From: Chrysomallon squamiferum
Taxonomy: Eukaryota; Mollusca; Gastropoda; Neomphalida; Peltospiridae
DNA: 64,000 nucleotides
Direction: 5' to 3'
NCBI GenBank assembly: GCA_012295275.1
Contig: CM022671.1
Span: 24,774,822-24,838,821 of the forward strand
In this document: positions 14,218 to 26,862 of the stretch, piece by piece
Position numbering within the stretch: the first letter of the stretch is position 1
How the letters are laid out: every line of letters starts with the position of its first letter
Program-made: the position numbers and the translations under genes
The notes under the pieces: generated by a model
The model's input: the letters and a program-made list of their open reading frames with translations, nothing else
The model's database searches: none
What the model was told of the DNA's origin: nothing

Positions 14218-14723
14218 ATGAGGTTATTCAAATTTCGAAATATATTCTCGAAATCTCTTTTCCGATTTGGTTTGCCGATCATTTTAGTAATAAATTTAAT
14301 TTACCTTTTGAATTTGTTTTTGCACAAAGAAGAGAGTATTCTCAGGAAGAAAACCAATACAGTTAAATGGGATTTCCCGATTACAAATTATTTTTCAACT
14401 TTGGGGAGTCGAGAAATCATTGCTACTGATAACGCAAGTGACCAACACAATAAAGGAAAAAGATGGATGAATTCAGTTTTCAAAAGTGATCTGAAATTAA
14501 CGTCTCAAACGTGGCTTCCAGTAGACACCGACACTATTATGTTTGTGTATTCTGCATACTACGACATCGACGACAACAATGTGCCATTTGTAAGAGTCAT
14601 AGCAGCCGGACTGAAAGCGCGAAAGCAAAAAGTGATGTGTGTCATTCAGTGGTCATCTAACTCAAAATATCTCGACACGGAAATAGCCAAGGTGGAAATT
14701 ATTCCTGAATCACATAAGAGAAA
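14218..14723 (+). CDS. GT92 gene 3, exon 1
   Basis: First coding exon of a GT92 enzyme. ATG at 14218 gives a basic tail (MRLFKFRNIF), an anchor at about residues 18-36 (GLPIILVINLIYLLNLFL), a stem, and the family block TWLPVDTDT, YSAYYDIDDNN, VRVIAAG and KVMCVIQ. Donor AA|GTAAGA at 14723, phase 2. With exon 2 at 20590-21490 the product is 468 residues. An A/T tract with TATATATA at about 14150-14165 could be a core promoter, but it may only be a microsatellite. The exon and about 300 bases of the following intron are duplicated at gene 4 (25852). Confidence 0.87.
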
Positions 14724-15143
14724 GTAAGATACTTTTCAATATTTAAAAAAAAAAAAAATAATAATAATAATAATAAAATAATAATAATAATAAATAAATA
14801 ATAATAAATAAATAAATAGTAAGTATATAGGTAAAAGAAATAAGCAGAGAAAGCTGCGGTCAACGATCTATTGGCTAAATATCAGAGATCGATTAACACG
14901 TTGTTGTAACTTTATTTGAAAACTTTCAGTTGAAAACTGTCCTTCCCGTCACAGAAGGACCCGAGAAGTAGATACATTATTTTGTTAGTCTGTTCGATTG
15001 TTTTTGTAGATATTTTAGTAAAATTCTTTTGACTTATGACTTATAGTTGTAATAATAATAATAGTTATAATAATATAATAAAAGTAATAATAATACTAAT
15101 AATGACAATAACAATAATAATAATATTAATAACAACAGTGATC

Positions 15144-15197
<54 letters not shown>

Positions 15198-15450
15198 TTA
15201 TCAAAGGCCGAAGAATGTACAATTATTCATTATTACCAGCCAATATGAATAGAAACAGATTTTCCCTCTCATATCATTGTTACTGTGTCAAAATGATAAT
15301 CACTTCGATGATGATAATGATGATAATAATAATATAATAATAACTAGTATTATTAATCAGCTATTCAAACGTACACACACACACACACACATATATAATA
15401 TAATATATACATATACATATACACATACACATATAATCTCACAAAAATAT

Positions 15451-15511
<61 letters not shown>

Positions 15512-16778
15512 ATTTTATATGAACGAAAGAGAGTCACTTTCAGCTGGTTTTTGTTTTGTTACTGAGCCGTCACATATGACCAATAATTCTAAATAGTGTT
15601 TACAAATTTGAGTTTGCTTATTTTGATCCTAACAAAAACTACTTTTATATATAATTTTTTTCCCCTTCATTTATCAGTTTATCAAAGGTATGTGAATCAT
15701 CTCTCTTCTGCTATTGACAGCATCTGTTGGCAAAAGTTAAAGAAAAGAAAACTGCTTGCCATTTCGAAATGCTAAGGGAAACAAAATGATACAAGTCGTT
15801 GTGGGTTGGGTTGTCCTACTTTCATAGTAACGAATAAAAATTCTGAAAGATACGCCAAGCTTGCCCGTAAAAAAATATTTAAAAGCCGATCATCTTACAT
15901 TTTGTGGGATTTTTATTTAGCACGTGAATAACATATGAATATATAATGACATTTAAGTTGGTGCACATTAGTTCGAAAAATTATAGTGCTTCGAGGTAAC
16001 AAAAAATTTAGTGTGAATAAAGAATTAATAAAAGAAACAAGAATACAAAGGAAATTAAGAAGAAAAATCTGAGCAAAAGGATTTCACAAATCTTGTAAAG
16101 TCTCTAATGGATTTATAAATACATTTATTATTTCCTATTACTTAGCATCCTGTTTATCGTTGTATAATCTGGTTTATTATCATACTGTTCTACATTTAAA
16201 TCCAATGACTTAAATTACGGACCAAAATATAACAAATAGAATAAAATCTCCTAAATATCAGAAATCGAGTGACGCGTCCGATTACTTGCTTCATATAAAA
16301 TCTTTCAGAAAAGAAGATGAGAAAGAAAGACGCCAGTTTCTGATACCCGGCTGACTGTTTCTCACAACAGCTTAATAAGATTCATACTCCAATTCATTTA
16401 GCGTAATAATCTACATAGCAAGCGAAACAAAATGAGTTTTCCTTTTTCTAAGACAGGAAAGAACCTGCTGTTTATTGACATAGGTGGACATTAATAATTT
16501 CCACTGCATTTGCCAAAATAACATTCCTCTTTGTTTCGTTCTGTTGTTGACTACAACCAGAAATGAAGTTATAATAGCTGCTCGTGCAGAGTAATAGGTT
16601 ATCTCACCCGCAGTCCATATCTGTCTACTCGACCCACTGACCAAACCAGCATGGGTGTCCCTAACAGAAATCAAACCTCCTACAGGCATAGTCCGCTGGA
16701 TCACTGAAATATACAAGCCCCCTTATCCCACCAAGGAATGGATTAAGAAGTGGAGCAAATTATTGTTATTTTTTTATT

Positions 16779-17460
16779 ATTATTTTTTAAAGTCCATGTT
16801 GGGGCTTAAAAGAAAACCAGTTGATGTTATTCGTTAAAAATGATTCAGAGTTTTTTTTTTTTTTTTTTTTTAATATATATTGCTAATGAAATTTTCCTCT
16901 TTTTTTTTAAATTTATTTATTTATTTTATTAAATTTATTTATGGATATTTAAATCTCTCCGCCGTCAGACCCTTTTTCTCCCCACAGAATAGGCAAGTTG
17001 ATATACCATCGCTTAACACTTGAATCCGTAATAATAGCTTCAGCCCGCGGGTAATTGGTGCGAGACTGTTTCCACGAAAAGCTTTACTGATTTTTTCTGG
17101 AATTCATGTCTTGTCACTGACAAGGAAATTCTAGAGGTTTTAGCTGATATAATGAAGGTATCTGTTTACATCTTTAATCGCGACAATTTATGTAGAATTC
17201 TTTTGTTAAACAGAGTTTTTCTTATGGCTATTTACCTTATTTTGACATAAATATATCCTGGTTAGTAAAATAAAAAATGGCAAGATGTGACAAGGTGAAT
17301 TTGTATGTTTCTGTAAAAGTAACAAATAAATTGTTATTTAAGAACTGTATTTAAAAAAAAAAAAAATGTATATATATATATATATACTGCCAACGAAACC
17401 AATACGCGTAAAACTACCATTGAGCAATGACCTGAACATAAGGTGTTTATTCATTTTTTA
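16779..17460. repeat. Old duplication, empty-site copy for a Tigger insertion
   Basis: Pieces of this region recur at 18650-19722 in the same order: GGGGNTTAAAAGAAAACC NGTTGATGTTATTC, then TATATCCTGG..GTAAAATAAA.AATGGCAAGAT, then ACTG.CAA.GA.ACCAGTACGC. In the second copy a Tigger-like element lies next to TATATCCTGG, which here (17251-17261) is uninterrupted. The middle of the region is poorly matched. Confidence 0.5.
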
Positions 17461-17511
17461 AAATTATTTATATGTTTTTTTAAAGCATATTTTCGTTTAA
17501 TTACAATTAAA

Positions 17512-17515
<4 letters not shown>

Positions 17516-17572
<57 letters not shown>
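17516..17572 (+). repeat. (GA)n microsatellite
   Basis: 57 bases of GA in intron 1 of GT92 gene 3, followed by a G run. Confidence 0.95.
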
Positions 17573-17577
<5 letters not shown>

Positions 17578-17771
17578 ATGGTCGAAACTAGGATGAAGGA
17601 GTAGGAATGTTATATGAATGTGAAAATGTGAGAACCACTGAGAGTGAATAGTAATTAGCAAATCAGGCGAAAATGAACGAGAATGCAAAAACCAAATCAA
17701 TTTTCGTTTAGTGAATCCAATAAAACCAAAAGGTGATTTTCTGTTTCTTCTTTTAAATACTACTACTACTA

Positions 17772-17806
17772 CTGCTACTACTAATAATAATAATAATAAA
17801 AATAAA

Positions 17807-17895
<89 letters not shown>
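17772..17895 (+). repeat. (AAT)n microsatellite
   Basis: About 120 bases of AAT with a switch to ATT near 17881; it produces spurious poly-Asn and poly-Leu frames. Confidence 0.95.
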
Positions 17896-17923
17896 TTCTT
17901 TTATCGTGATTATTTTTAAAGGA

Positions 17924-18141
17924 AAATCACGCACTTCTATATTTGGTTTGCGTAAAATGTATTAATAGACTAAGATAATCTGAAAAATGCACGATTCTAA
18001 ATTTTATTTACGTGGATTCGATTCACATGATAATCTCCTTCAGATAGGCATTATCACGTTTTAAGTATATATATATCATCTTCTTTTTGTGTGTGTGTGT
18101 GTGTGTGTGTATGAGATAATTCCTACAGATCTTTGAAAAAT
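17924..18141. repeat. Dispersed repeat R1, copy 2
   Basis: Second copy of 12345-12578, same orientation, in intron 1 of GT92 gene 3; shorter AT and GT tracts and about 10 percent substitutions. Confidence 0.8.
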
Positions 18142-18175
18142 AATTATAATAATTATAATAATAAAAGGTTGATAA

Positions 18176-18210
<35 letters not shown>

Positions 18211-18367
18211 GTAATACAACTGGTAAATTTTCTGGCCTGATATTTTCTTGGTTATATATCTTCTTTTTTTTTCTGTTTTTTTTTTTCGTTTTTTTTTTTT
18301 TTTTTCGTAGTATCACTCGGTTTCTGTTTTGCATCCTAACATTTTTATCATATTATCGACCTGTACT

Positions 18368-18495
18368 TTAGTTAGTCTTTAATGCTTTTTCAGTCAGCCG
18401 TTTCGAAAATGGGTTGTATTAAGAACAGTATTGAATGTAGGGTCATGAGAAATGTCTCATTCCTTATTTAAAGAATAATACCTAAGAAATACCAT
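18368..18495 (+). repeat. Dispersed repeat R2, copy 1
   Basis: TTTAGTTAG...TTTTCAGTC...CGTTTCGAAA, ATGGGTTGTATTAA and TTATTTAAAGAATAATANCT match the reverse complement of 32512-32641. A weaker match (ATGGTATTAAGTACTGTAATGA) lies at about 23168-23190. Confidence 0.65.
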
Positions 18496-18858
18496 CTGTA
18501 TTTTTATTATAACTAAGTGAAATATAAATGTTTTGTTTATTAATGAATTTGAATTAGTATTTTTTATTGCTCATGGAAGGAAAGGAAACAATACCTTTTG
18601 CTATGTATAATCACTGGATTTATAAATCTAATTGTTGTTGTTTTTTCGTTCTTTTTTCAAAACAATCAGTTTTGGGGTTTAAAAGAAAACCTGTTGATGT
18701 TATTCTTTATTATTATTATTATTTTTGTTTTCATTTAACAAAACATTAAACCGAATCACAATTTATTGTTTTCTTATTTTATTGCTAAAGAATTTTTTTT
18801 TTTTTTTTAATAATTAATAATTTTTGTTATCTATTATATATATATAATATATATATAT

Positions 18859-19540
18859 CAATTTGCTCGTATATCAAATCAATTTTCCTGACTGAAATTA
18901 ATCCGTTCCAGCCCCTACAAACCACCCCATATTTTTTGTTTTTGTTTTTTGTAACGTATTTTTAAATAAGAAAAATGTATTTATAAATTATAAATATTGT
19001 ATAAAAAAAAACTAAATAAAAGAGAATGCAAATAAATAAATTGGTTTTTGTAAAGTGTATTTATCTTGGAGATCAGACAAATTATTTCAACGCCATTGGC
19101 TGGAATATGGTACATATCGTAGAAGTAGTACTGCCTAGCCAGCTCGACTAGATACACACCTCGCTCATGTTTTTCTATGAATTCAAGCTTTAATTCAATG
19201 CACATTAACCGCTTCTTCTTCTTCTCAGCACTGTCCTTTGCACTCACTTTCTTAGGATCCATGGCCAGAAAAAAGCAATTTGGGAAAATACTGCACAAAA
19301 CGCGAGCACAACACAACAGAGATGCGTCCGCGGCTTGATAACCACGTGAAGTAAACGAGTGAGACGCAGGATTCTGGCCGGATATTGTATTGTTCGTTGC
19401 GCCAACTAGCGGCGGCGTATCTGAAGCTCGCTTGTAACTCGGATTTTGGCTCTCAACTCAAAGCAAAAACTCGACCGGGTGACTGACTCGTAACTCGAAA
19501 AACTCGTAAGTTGGGGCGCTCGTAAGTCGCGGTACCACTG
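18859..19540 (-). mobile_element. Tigger/pogo-like element, 5'-end truncated on the left
   Basis: About 80 percent of the length matches the element at 30467-31259. The right end is GTACCACTG followed by TA, the expected terminal repeat and target. The left terminal repeat is missing, replaced by a TA microsatellite. On the minus strand from 19262 it encodes a broken start of a CENP-B/pogo-type transposase: MDPKKVSAKDSAEKKKKR, then ELKLEFIEKHERGVYLVELA, the first helix-turn-helix, before the frame decays. The catalytic DDE part is absent, so it is non-autonomous. Confidence 0.75.
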
Positions 19541-20589
19541 TATATCCTGGCAGTAAAATAAATAATGGCAAGATATTATGACTAAACGATTTTTTGTATT
19601 TTCGATATTTGACTTAAAAGTATTATTTAAGAACTATTTTGTTTTGGTGTATACTGACAATGAGACCAGTACGCATAAACCTACCACTGAGCGGTGAGTT
19701 GAATATAAGTTAATATAATTGGTTTGTTTTTTGTTTTTTTTGTTTGTTTTTTTTTTGTTTTTTTTAAATATTATTTACAGCGTAAAGGTGGGGAAAAAAG
19801 GGAGCACTTATTAAGATATTAGCTTTATTTTTCTCAGGTCGATCATGAAATCTTTCGTATACAGATGGATGCACGTTAACACATGAATTAACTCCAACAA
19901 AACAAAAAAAAAAAAAAAAAAAAAAAAAATAGCAAGTGAAATATTAACAAAAATAACCCTAAATAAAACAGAATAAAAGAAATGAAATGTATTAATGTCA
20001 TGGAAGGAGGAGAAAAAGAAGAACAAATCTTTTCAAAAATAGATTAAGACACATCTGACAAGTGCTGTGAAGTTTCAATTAAACCTTTATATATGCTTTA
20101 CAGTATGAAACTACATACAGATACAAATATTTTGAAAGTAATAATTCAGGTCAGCAACGATGTTATTCTAACTTTCTAACTCAGAACAAAAACGTGTTTT
20201 GAAACCGGTTTTTAAAAGGCGTTTAAAAGATTACAATTTTAATTACGTTGATTTTAATATGGCATCCATATACAAATCAATCATTTAACAGTAAAACAGT
20301 TTGTGCAAAGTTCCCCTCCTACCTGCACACCTATGTATATTATCCATTTTATGTGAATATTCTTAAAACTAAACATACATATTTTTATTCTCTTCACAGA
20401 AAACGTTCTTCGTCTCTGCCAGTTTGGGCAGAGAAATGCATTTTCTTTTTTTTTTTTTTTTCTCTTTTTTGGTCACGATTATTTAAAACCTACAGAATAT
20501 AGTTTACGATCATTATTGAAAATATAACTATGCATTCTTATAATTACTGATACTAAAAACGAATTTTTTTTGTTGTTGTTTTTTTTCAG

Positions 20590-21490
20590 TTCTTCTGCAT
20601 TATATGTCCTGTGCAAGCTGCCGCACAACACAAAACCATACGCTGTATCTGTCGTTGGGATCAATTGCACTAAAGTGAGAAACAGATTGCTAATTAATTA
20701 TCCAGAACCGCATCGTTTCAACATTACAGTGTGCCTGGCTTCTCTACATTCACGTTATAACAACGAACCTGAAATCATTCAGTCCATAGAGCTTGATCAA
20801 ATTTTAGGCGTTGACCATTTCATCGTGTACGATTTTTCTATCGGACCCAAAGTGAAAACTGTTTTACAACATTATTCCAATTTAGGTATTCTGGACGTAA
20901 GGGTTTGGAATATCCCAAACATGGATATTCATTATTACGGACAAATGGCGTCCATCAATGACTGCGTCTATTCCAATAGAGGGAAATCAAAGTACGTCAT
21001 TGTAAAAGATACAGATGAAGTTATGGTCCCTTACAAAGATAAAACTTTACCGAAACTCATCGAGAGAATGATGGACAATAACACTTTGGCTGCGACCATC
21101 ATGTTTAGGCATACGTTTTTCGACAAATCGTGGTCTGACGAACTGGATGGTTTTAAATTTGCTTCTAAAGCTAAAGAACTACAGCTAACAACTCTTCTCA
21201 AAGCGTGGCGAGAAACAAAGATATATAAATCTAAACAGAGATCTAAAACAATATATTTACCAAACAGAGTAATCACATCAGGAATTCATTTTGTTTGGAA
21301 TGTTCGAAAAGGTTTCGTTAATATTGAAGTTCCAACTAATGAAGGGTTAGTTCATCACTACAGAACATGGCATGGAAAACTATCGAGACAAAAAGAATAT
21401 TTTCTGAGGCAATATAGTGAAGAGTTGATTGAAAGATGTAATAAAACGTTGAGAGCCATTCACGACAATGTCAGCACCCACGGACCATAA
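20590..21490 (+). CDS. GT92 exon 2 (gene 3; possibly shared by gene 2)
   Basis: Catalytic exon starting after a T-rich tract and CAG at 20587-20589, with one base completing the exon 1 codon (AA+T, Asn). It ends with TAA at 21488-21490. Landmarks: TVCLASLHS, IELDQILGVDHFIVYDFS, HYYGQMASINDCVYSNRGKS, DxDE motif DTDE (21008-21019), WRET, SGIHFVW and GLVHHYR. No breaks. About 91 percent identical at protein level to the exon 2 of gene 4 by my count, with most differences at the two ends. AATAAA at 21709, about 220 bases after the stop. It can splice in frame to the exon 1 at 14218 and also to that at 9537. Confidence 0.9.
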
Positions 21491-21708
21491 TAATAAATAG
21501 AACATTTGACTTTCATTATTCTTCGTAATAAGATTTTCCATTCATAAATTTATATGTGTTTCGAAAAATAGTTTTCGTCTTTCAGCTTGTTTTTTTTTTT
21601 TATTTTTTTTTTTTTTTAAAACTTGAGATCTCTACAGTGATTTAATATCGTTGCAAACAATTATGTGTCAGTTTCTCTCCTAAACAGGGTAACGTTAATA
21701 ATTGGGTC

Positions 21709-21714
21709 AATAAA
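21709..21714 (+). terminator. Polyadenylation signal, GT92 gene 3
   Basis: AATAAA 219 bases after the stop of the exon 2 at 20590-21490, a spacing close to that seen for gene 1. Confidence 0.45.
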
Positions 21715-22051
21715 TATTTTATCACCAGAATACTTTGAATTTTGTTATATTTTATATCTAAAAGTATTTTTTTCCAGTGATAGGTAACAGGTATGTTTTG
21801 AAATGGATATCTTTCTCCTATTCTATTTTTTAAAGTTCACTATTTTTTGCTCGAAAACCCTACACCAGAGTTTGTAAATTTTTCTACGTCATTTTATTAT
21901 TCATTAAATTACTATTATTATTATTATTAGTAGTAGTAGTAGTAGTAGTAGTTGATTTGAATTTATCTTGTAAAATGTATAATAATAATAACAATAATTA
22001 TAATAATAATAACAATAAAATAACAACAACAACATCAATGATAAGCATAAT

Positions 22052-22055
<4 letters not shown>

Positions 22056-22113
<58 letters not shown>
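22056..22113 (+). repeat. (GA)n microsatellite
   Basis: 58 bases of GA between GT92 genes 3 and 4, first of two. Confidence 0.95.
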
Positions 22114-22116
<3 letters not shown>

Positions 22117-22377
22117 AAATATAAGAAGGTGTATTTCCTTATATCTTTATCACATTTTTATTATCAACTTGTTCCATCTGTGCAGCACGATTCCATCTAA
22201 GAGTAACTGCAAAGTTTGTTACAAGTTATTTACTTGTTCTGTTATTTATAATAACTTTACTCTCTGAATTTAAAATAATCACAAAAAAATAGAAGCAGCA
22301 GCAGCAGCAATACTAAAAATAATGATGATATTGTAAGAAAAAAAGAAAGAAAATAATGAAACAGCAAATAATCATTT

Positions 22378-22380
<3 letters not shown>

Positions 22381-22444
<64 letters not shown>
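22381..22444 (+). repeat. (GA)n microsatellite
   Basis: 64 bases of GA, second of the pair between GT92 genes 3 and 4. Confidence 0.95.
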
Positions 22445-22447
<3 letters not shown>

Positions 22448-22675
22448 ACTTAAATATACGTTGCTGAGTAAGGTGAACCCAGTATTAAAAATACCATAAT
22501 ATTATAAAGAATAATGTCAGATCAAGAATATCCAGTACTCGTTAATGTTATTGTTGTTGTTGTTTTATGTACATACATACAGCTCAAAGTAAGTCTGATA
22601 TTCCTATTAATGTGTTTGGAAAAACCTCAAATGGCACCAAATGTTTATGATTAACCACTTATTGCCAAAAGTACA

Positions 22676-22696
22676 ATTATTATTATTATTATAAAA

Positions 22697-22769
<73 letters not shown>

Positions 22770-22770
22770 T
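22676..22770 (+). repeat. (ATT)n microsatellite
   Basis: Interrupted ATT tract of about 95 bases ending in (GT)6. Similar ATT or AAT tracts occur at 656-716, 3087-3122, 3216-3245, 6461-6490, 10178-10237, 12127-12177, 14755-14815, 15145-15195, 36583-36621, 43662-43695, 51455-51510, 60421-60475 and 63255-63320. Confidence 0.9.
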
Positions 22771-24146
22771 GTGTGTGTGTGTCTCTAAGTACATGAGAAT
22801 TTTCTGGTAAACTGGAAATTAAAAGTAATTAGAACTTTCTTGGATAAAATCAGCCTATTACAATGAAAATAAACGAAACATAGCTTAGGATAAATTACCA
22901 TGAATGTGGCTTACCGCACGCCGTTAAATTAGCATGAACAAAATGATTTTTTTTTAATTTTTTAATTTTTTTATTTCAAATAGGTAACTTACTGGTTACA
23001 TATATATAATAATTCAGGTGTTAGAAGATGAATGTTTTTTGTTTTAACGGAAAAGAGTAAAAAATTAATATTTAATTAATTTTATAAATACGGACGGTTT
23101 TATGTTGTCTTTTTTTTTTTTTTTTTTTTTTTTTGTTTGTTTGTTTTTTTAAATTTCTGTCGTATAAATGGTATTAAGTACTGTAATGAATGTATCAGGG
23201 CAATCATCCAAATAGCACATGATTAATTTGCCTTTTACATGTAAATATGACCTCTAATGCACTGAAACTGGAAATAAACAGTATGAAAGAAGAATTATTA
23301 TTGTATCAAGTATTGTTTTACAGTTTGGCACAGTAGCGTGTCCATATTATGGTACCTAATAAGAACGGTCATCTTCATACTCACCTGTTTTTGAAAATTA
23401 TTTTCTTTTTGGTTTTCATGTTGTTGTTTCTTTTGAAAAAAATACAGTACGAAACGGGTTCGAGATGGTATGAGGTGAAAGTTAAAAACAAAAAATAAAA
23501 ATAAAATGTTTCGACCTTTGAAACAATTTTTTCTGAATAACAGACATCTAATACGAGGCATTCATTATGACATATTTGAATAAATGACGTGTAATAATCC
23601 ATGCAGAACTGAGTGAGATTTTTTTCCTACCAACTTTCTGACATTCGTGCATGCGCACTTACTCCTTGCCAAGCCATGAATACTATAATTAACCAGTTTT
23701 TTAATTGGACGAAAAGTTCAACGATTGTTCTTGTTTTTCGAAGGAAAACGCATCGAATACATTTATTTTAGCGGCAGGTATAAAAAAAAATAAAAATAAA
23801 AATGCAAGGATGTAATGTCAAGTGACATATTTCTGCATGCTTGCATATATTCAATACAAAGATGGGGTTTAATACAACCCGTAAATTATGATTTTGCTCA
23901 CGCTTTTGAAGCTGTATTTTTAGAAAAGCTTCAGCAGCGCGCTAGAAGTTATGCACTGCCAGTCCTATGTACAGAAAATACAAGCAGAAGTGTTAGTTTG
24001 TAGTGTATAGGTTTATCGCCTCGGGTAGTGAATATACCAGTAGGTAGAGCCATAATATGAATTATGGAACAAAGTTCATTTTTACTGTAAGGTATTTTAA
24101 ATCCAAGATGGAACTTAGCGCCACCTATTTGTATTAGTTTCTATAC

Positions 24147-24208
24147 TACAGGATGGCCCAGGAAAAGTTTCCCAGGACGCAGATAAACTTTTCCTGGGCC
24201 ACCCTGTA
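24147..24208. repeat. 62-base palindrome of mariner-end type
   Basis: TACAGGATGGCCCAGGAAAA on the left pairs with TTTTCCTGGGCCACCCTGTA on the right, around a short loop. TACAGGGTG-like ends flanked by TA are typical of mariner terminal repeats, so this is probably two ends left after internal deletion. Confidence 0.75.
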
Positions 24209-25851
24209 TATCGCTCCAGTTAGCAAGCTGCCAACAGATCCCTTTAAAGATAACGGCAAAATCTGGTACACAGCAAAATTCTCCCTGTAACTCCCCCACC
24301 CAACGTGTTAAGACAGATGAGAATACTAGAACATTATACTTCTATTTTAAGAAATAGAAAACTCAAAATATTTGTTTAGGTTTTTAGGTTTGTAGATAGT
24401 GCTCCTAAAACAGGTCTGGATTCTTTTTCAAGAAACTTGGACATATGAGACACTTGTGTTGTGAGTGATTAATCTCAAGATACTAGTAGTTCAACAAAAG
24501 AAACTGAATAAAATAAAATGTATACTTGGCTTTTTACCGACTAAGTCTAAAATGATTTTTTAATCCTCTCGCCTAATACGTATTTGTGGGACCGTGTAAA
24601 CAATTGACTACATTATGCCAAGTAGATACATAAGAAGACAAGTGCGGATGCGAGAATATCAAAAAGTGCGTAGGATAAAATATCTTGCCAGCGGGGAAGA
24701 TTTCTAATCGGGTGAATGCAGTTAGGTTTACAACCCATATCGCCAAGTCAGCTCATATTCCCAGAAGCAAGAAAATAATTTGAGAAAAAATATTTTTTAT
24801 TCAGGTATATTTAAAAACGGAGGAATTACAATAGTTGGGTATATGCCCTAATGGCAGAAAGTACGATTCTCAGTTTTATAAAGCATGCTGTCGTTAACGA
24901 ACTGTCGAATGACACCAAATTTCACATGCATGCATAAAAATATCTTAACAAAAGATAGGGTTTCAAGAATAAAAACATAATCATCTCGGAGATTCATTGG
25001 GTTTTGAAACATTTTTTACCCCCGTGCTTTTGTTCTCTTGAAAATCCTGCTCATGAGAAAACAAAACTAGTACTTGGGCAAAGTGTTAACTACATCACAA
25101 AAGTGTACGCTTTATCTGTTTCTAAAATTTCCGCTAGTTTATACAGCGCAAATACAGTTACTCATATATCAGCCAGAAACTGTCGGCCACAGCGTTTAGC
25201 AAACGAACACGGTATGACGTCAGGGTCTCACATACCTATTTCTCTACTGTAAACCGACCTTAGAAAAATTGACAATCAAAATCGTTTATTACCTTCATCA
25301 TTTGAATCCACCGAATTATTATCACACAAACATATTCCGGTATTTCACTTCCCGAATTATCAAAGTAATTATCACTTTCGAAATTTGCAAAAAAAAAAAA
25401 AAAAAAAAAAAAAATTAGAAACAAAAAAATTATTTGCTCAACAATGTGGAGGCTGCCATATTGGATAATAATATAACAAATCCCCGAACCAAATTCCTAA
25501 GTAATTTAAACGATGACGATTTCGTCCTGATTAAATTAATATTTATAGAAAAAGACGATAGTTTCAAGGTGGCTGCACAAAAGTGGAAATTAAATATATA
25601 AATAAAATAAATACAGATACTGAAGTTACGAGTTTTCAGCATACTTCTGAAATTTGTTTTCGTTCTTTATCTCAAACAATTTCGTAAATGTCGGTTTAAT
25701 ATCTGAAAAAACTTATACCTTATTTGAAAATGTAGTTACTGTTTATTGTTCAACATTGTTTTAATTGCTTTCCTCATTTGCTGCAGTCAATTATATTTTA
25801 TTTTTATTTGAAAAAAAAAAAAAAAAAAAGAAAGAACTAAAACTGAAAATA

Positions 25852-26360
25852 ATGAAGTTATCTAAATATCGGAATATATTCTCGAAAATTGTTTTCAGAC
25901 TTGGGTTGACATTCATTTTAGTAATAAATTTAAATTATCTTTTCAATTTGTTTTTGAACCAAGAAGACACTATTCTGACGAACAAAACAAATATAATTAC
26001 ATTGGATTATCGGATTACAAACGACAGTTCCACTCTGGAGACGAGAGAAATCAGTTCCACTGTTATACAAAGTGAGAGTGACAATCAAGCAACTCAGTGG
26101 ATGGAAACAATTTTTGAAAGTGATCTGAAATTAACGTCTCACACGTGGTTTCCAGTAGACACCGACGCTATTATGTTTGTGTATTCTGCATACTACGACA
26201 AAGACAACGACAACAATGTGCCATTTGTAAGAGTCATAGGAACCGGACTGCAAGAGGGAAAGCAAAAAGTGATGTGTGTCATTCAGAGGTCAGCCAGCTC
26301 AAAATATCTGGACACTGAAATAGCCAAGGTGGAAATCATTCCTGAATCACATAACACAAA
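25852..26360 (+). CDS. GT92 gene 4, exon 1
   Basis: First coding exon, close duplicate of the one at 14218. The upstream frame is open to 25765 but runs through a poly(A) tract encoding Lys, so the ATG at 25852 (MKLSKYRNIF) is preferred; it matches the gene 3 start. Anchor LTFILVINLNYLFNLFL at about residues 19-35, then stem, then TWFPVDTDA, YSAYYDKDNDNN, VRVIGTG and KVMCVIQ. Donor AA|GTAAGA at 26360, phase 2. One extra residue in the D-rich loop distinguishes it from gene 3. With exon 2 (29484-30384) the product is 469 residues. Confidence 0.87.
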
Positions 26361-26862
26361 GTAAGATACTTTTTAATATTTGAAATAATTCAAAATATAT
26401 AAATAAATAAATAGCAAGTATATACGTAAACCAAATAAATAGAGAAAACTGCGGTCAAATATCGATCGGTTTAATATCAGAGATCGAGTAACATATGGTT
26501 GTAACTTTATCACCTTTCATTTGAAAACTTTCCTTCCCGACACAGAAGGACTTGAGAAGTAGAGCCTTTAGTTTGTTAGGTATATTTGATTGTTTTCAGT
26601 AAAATTCAGTTGAGTTAGAGTTATAAATGTAGGGCAAAACGTCAGATTGTCGATTGTCCTTTTATCCATTGTCAATAACCTTCTTGCCCCGTTGATTTGT
26701 GAGCCTTTTGTCAAAAAAATACGACTAACTTAGAAACCTGACACGCAAAGGTACCTCGTTTGTATAAGATAAATTACAGTAAAATAACGAATCATGTTTT
26801 CTATCAATATTTGTGTTTTACCTGAATAAGCTCTGTTATTATTGTTTAATATGGATAAATAT

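Larger units (their letters stand above)
21715..25851. other. Intergenic region between GT92 genes 3 and 4
   Basis: No supported gene. Contains two (GA)n tracts, a long (ATT)n, poly(T) runs and the 62-base mariner-type palindrome at 24147. Open frames at 23815-24003 and 25004-25252 do not match anything I know. Confidence 0.5.

Noticed and set aside
15036-15522. Open frames rich in Asn, Ile, Thr and His
   Set aside because: They are translations of (AAT)n, (CA)n and (AT)n microsatellites.
16411-16716. Minus-strand frame of 101 codons, with a tRNA box B-like GGTTTGATTTC nearby
   Set aside because: The protein matches nothing I know, and the tRNA-like part lacks a convincing box A, fold or tail, so I did not call a SINE or gene.
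17497-17965. Long frames of poly-Leu, poly-Asn and Ser-Leu repeats
   Set aside because: Products of (AAT)n and (GA)n read on both strands.
21031-21276. Minus-strand frame inside the GT92 exon 2, also seen at 29925-30170 and, on the other strand, at 33073-33378
   Set aside because: Antisense shadows of conserved GT92 coding sequence; they recur only because the exons are paralogous.
23815-24003. 62-codon frame with a fairly protein-like middle
   Set aside because: No motif, splice context or homologue recognised; could be chance.
25004-25252. 82-codon plus-strand frame
   Set aside because: No recognisable domain and no supporting splice sites or neighbours.
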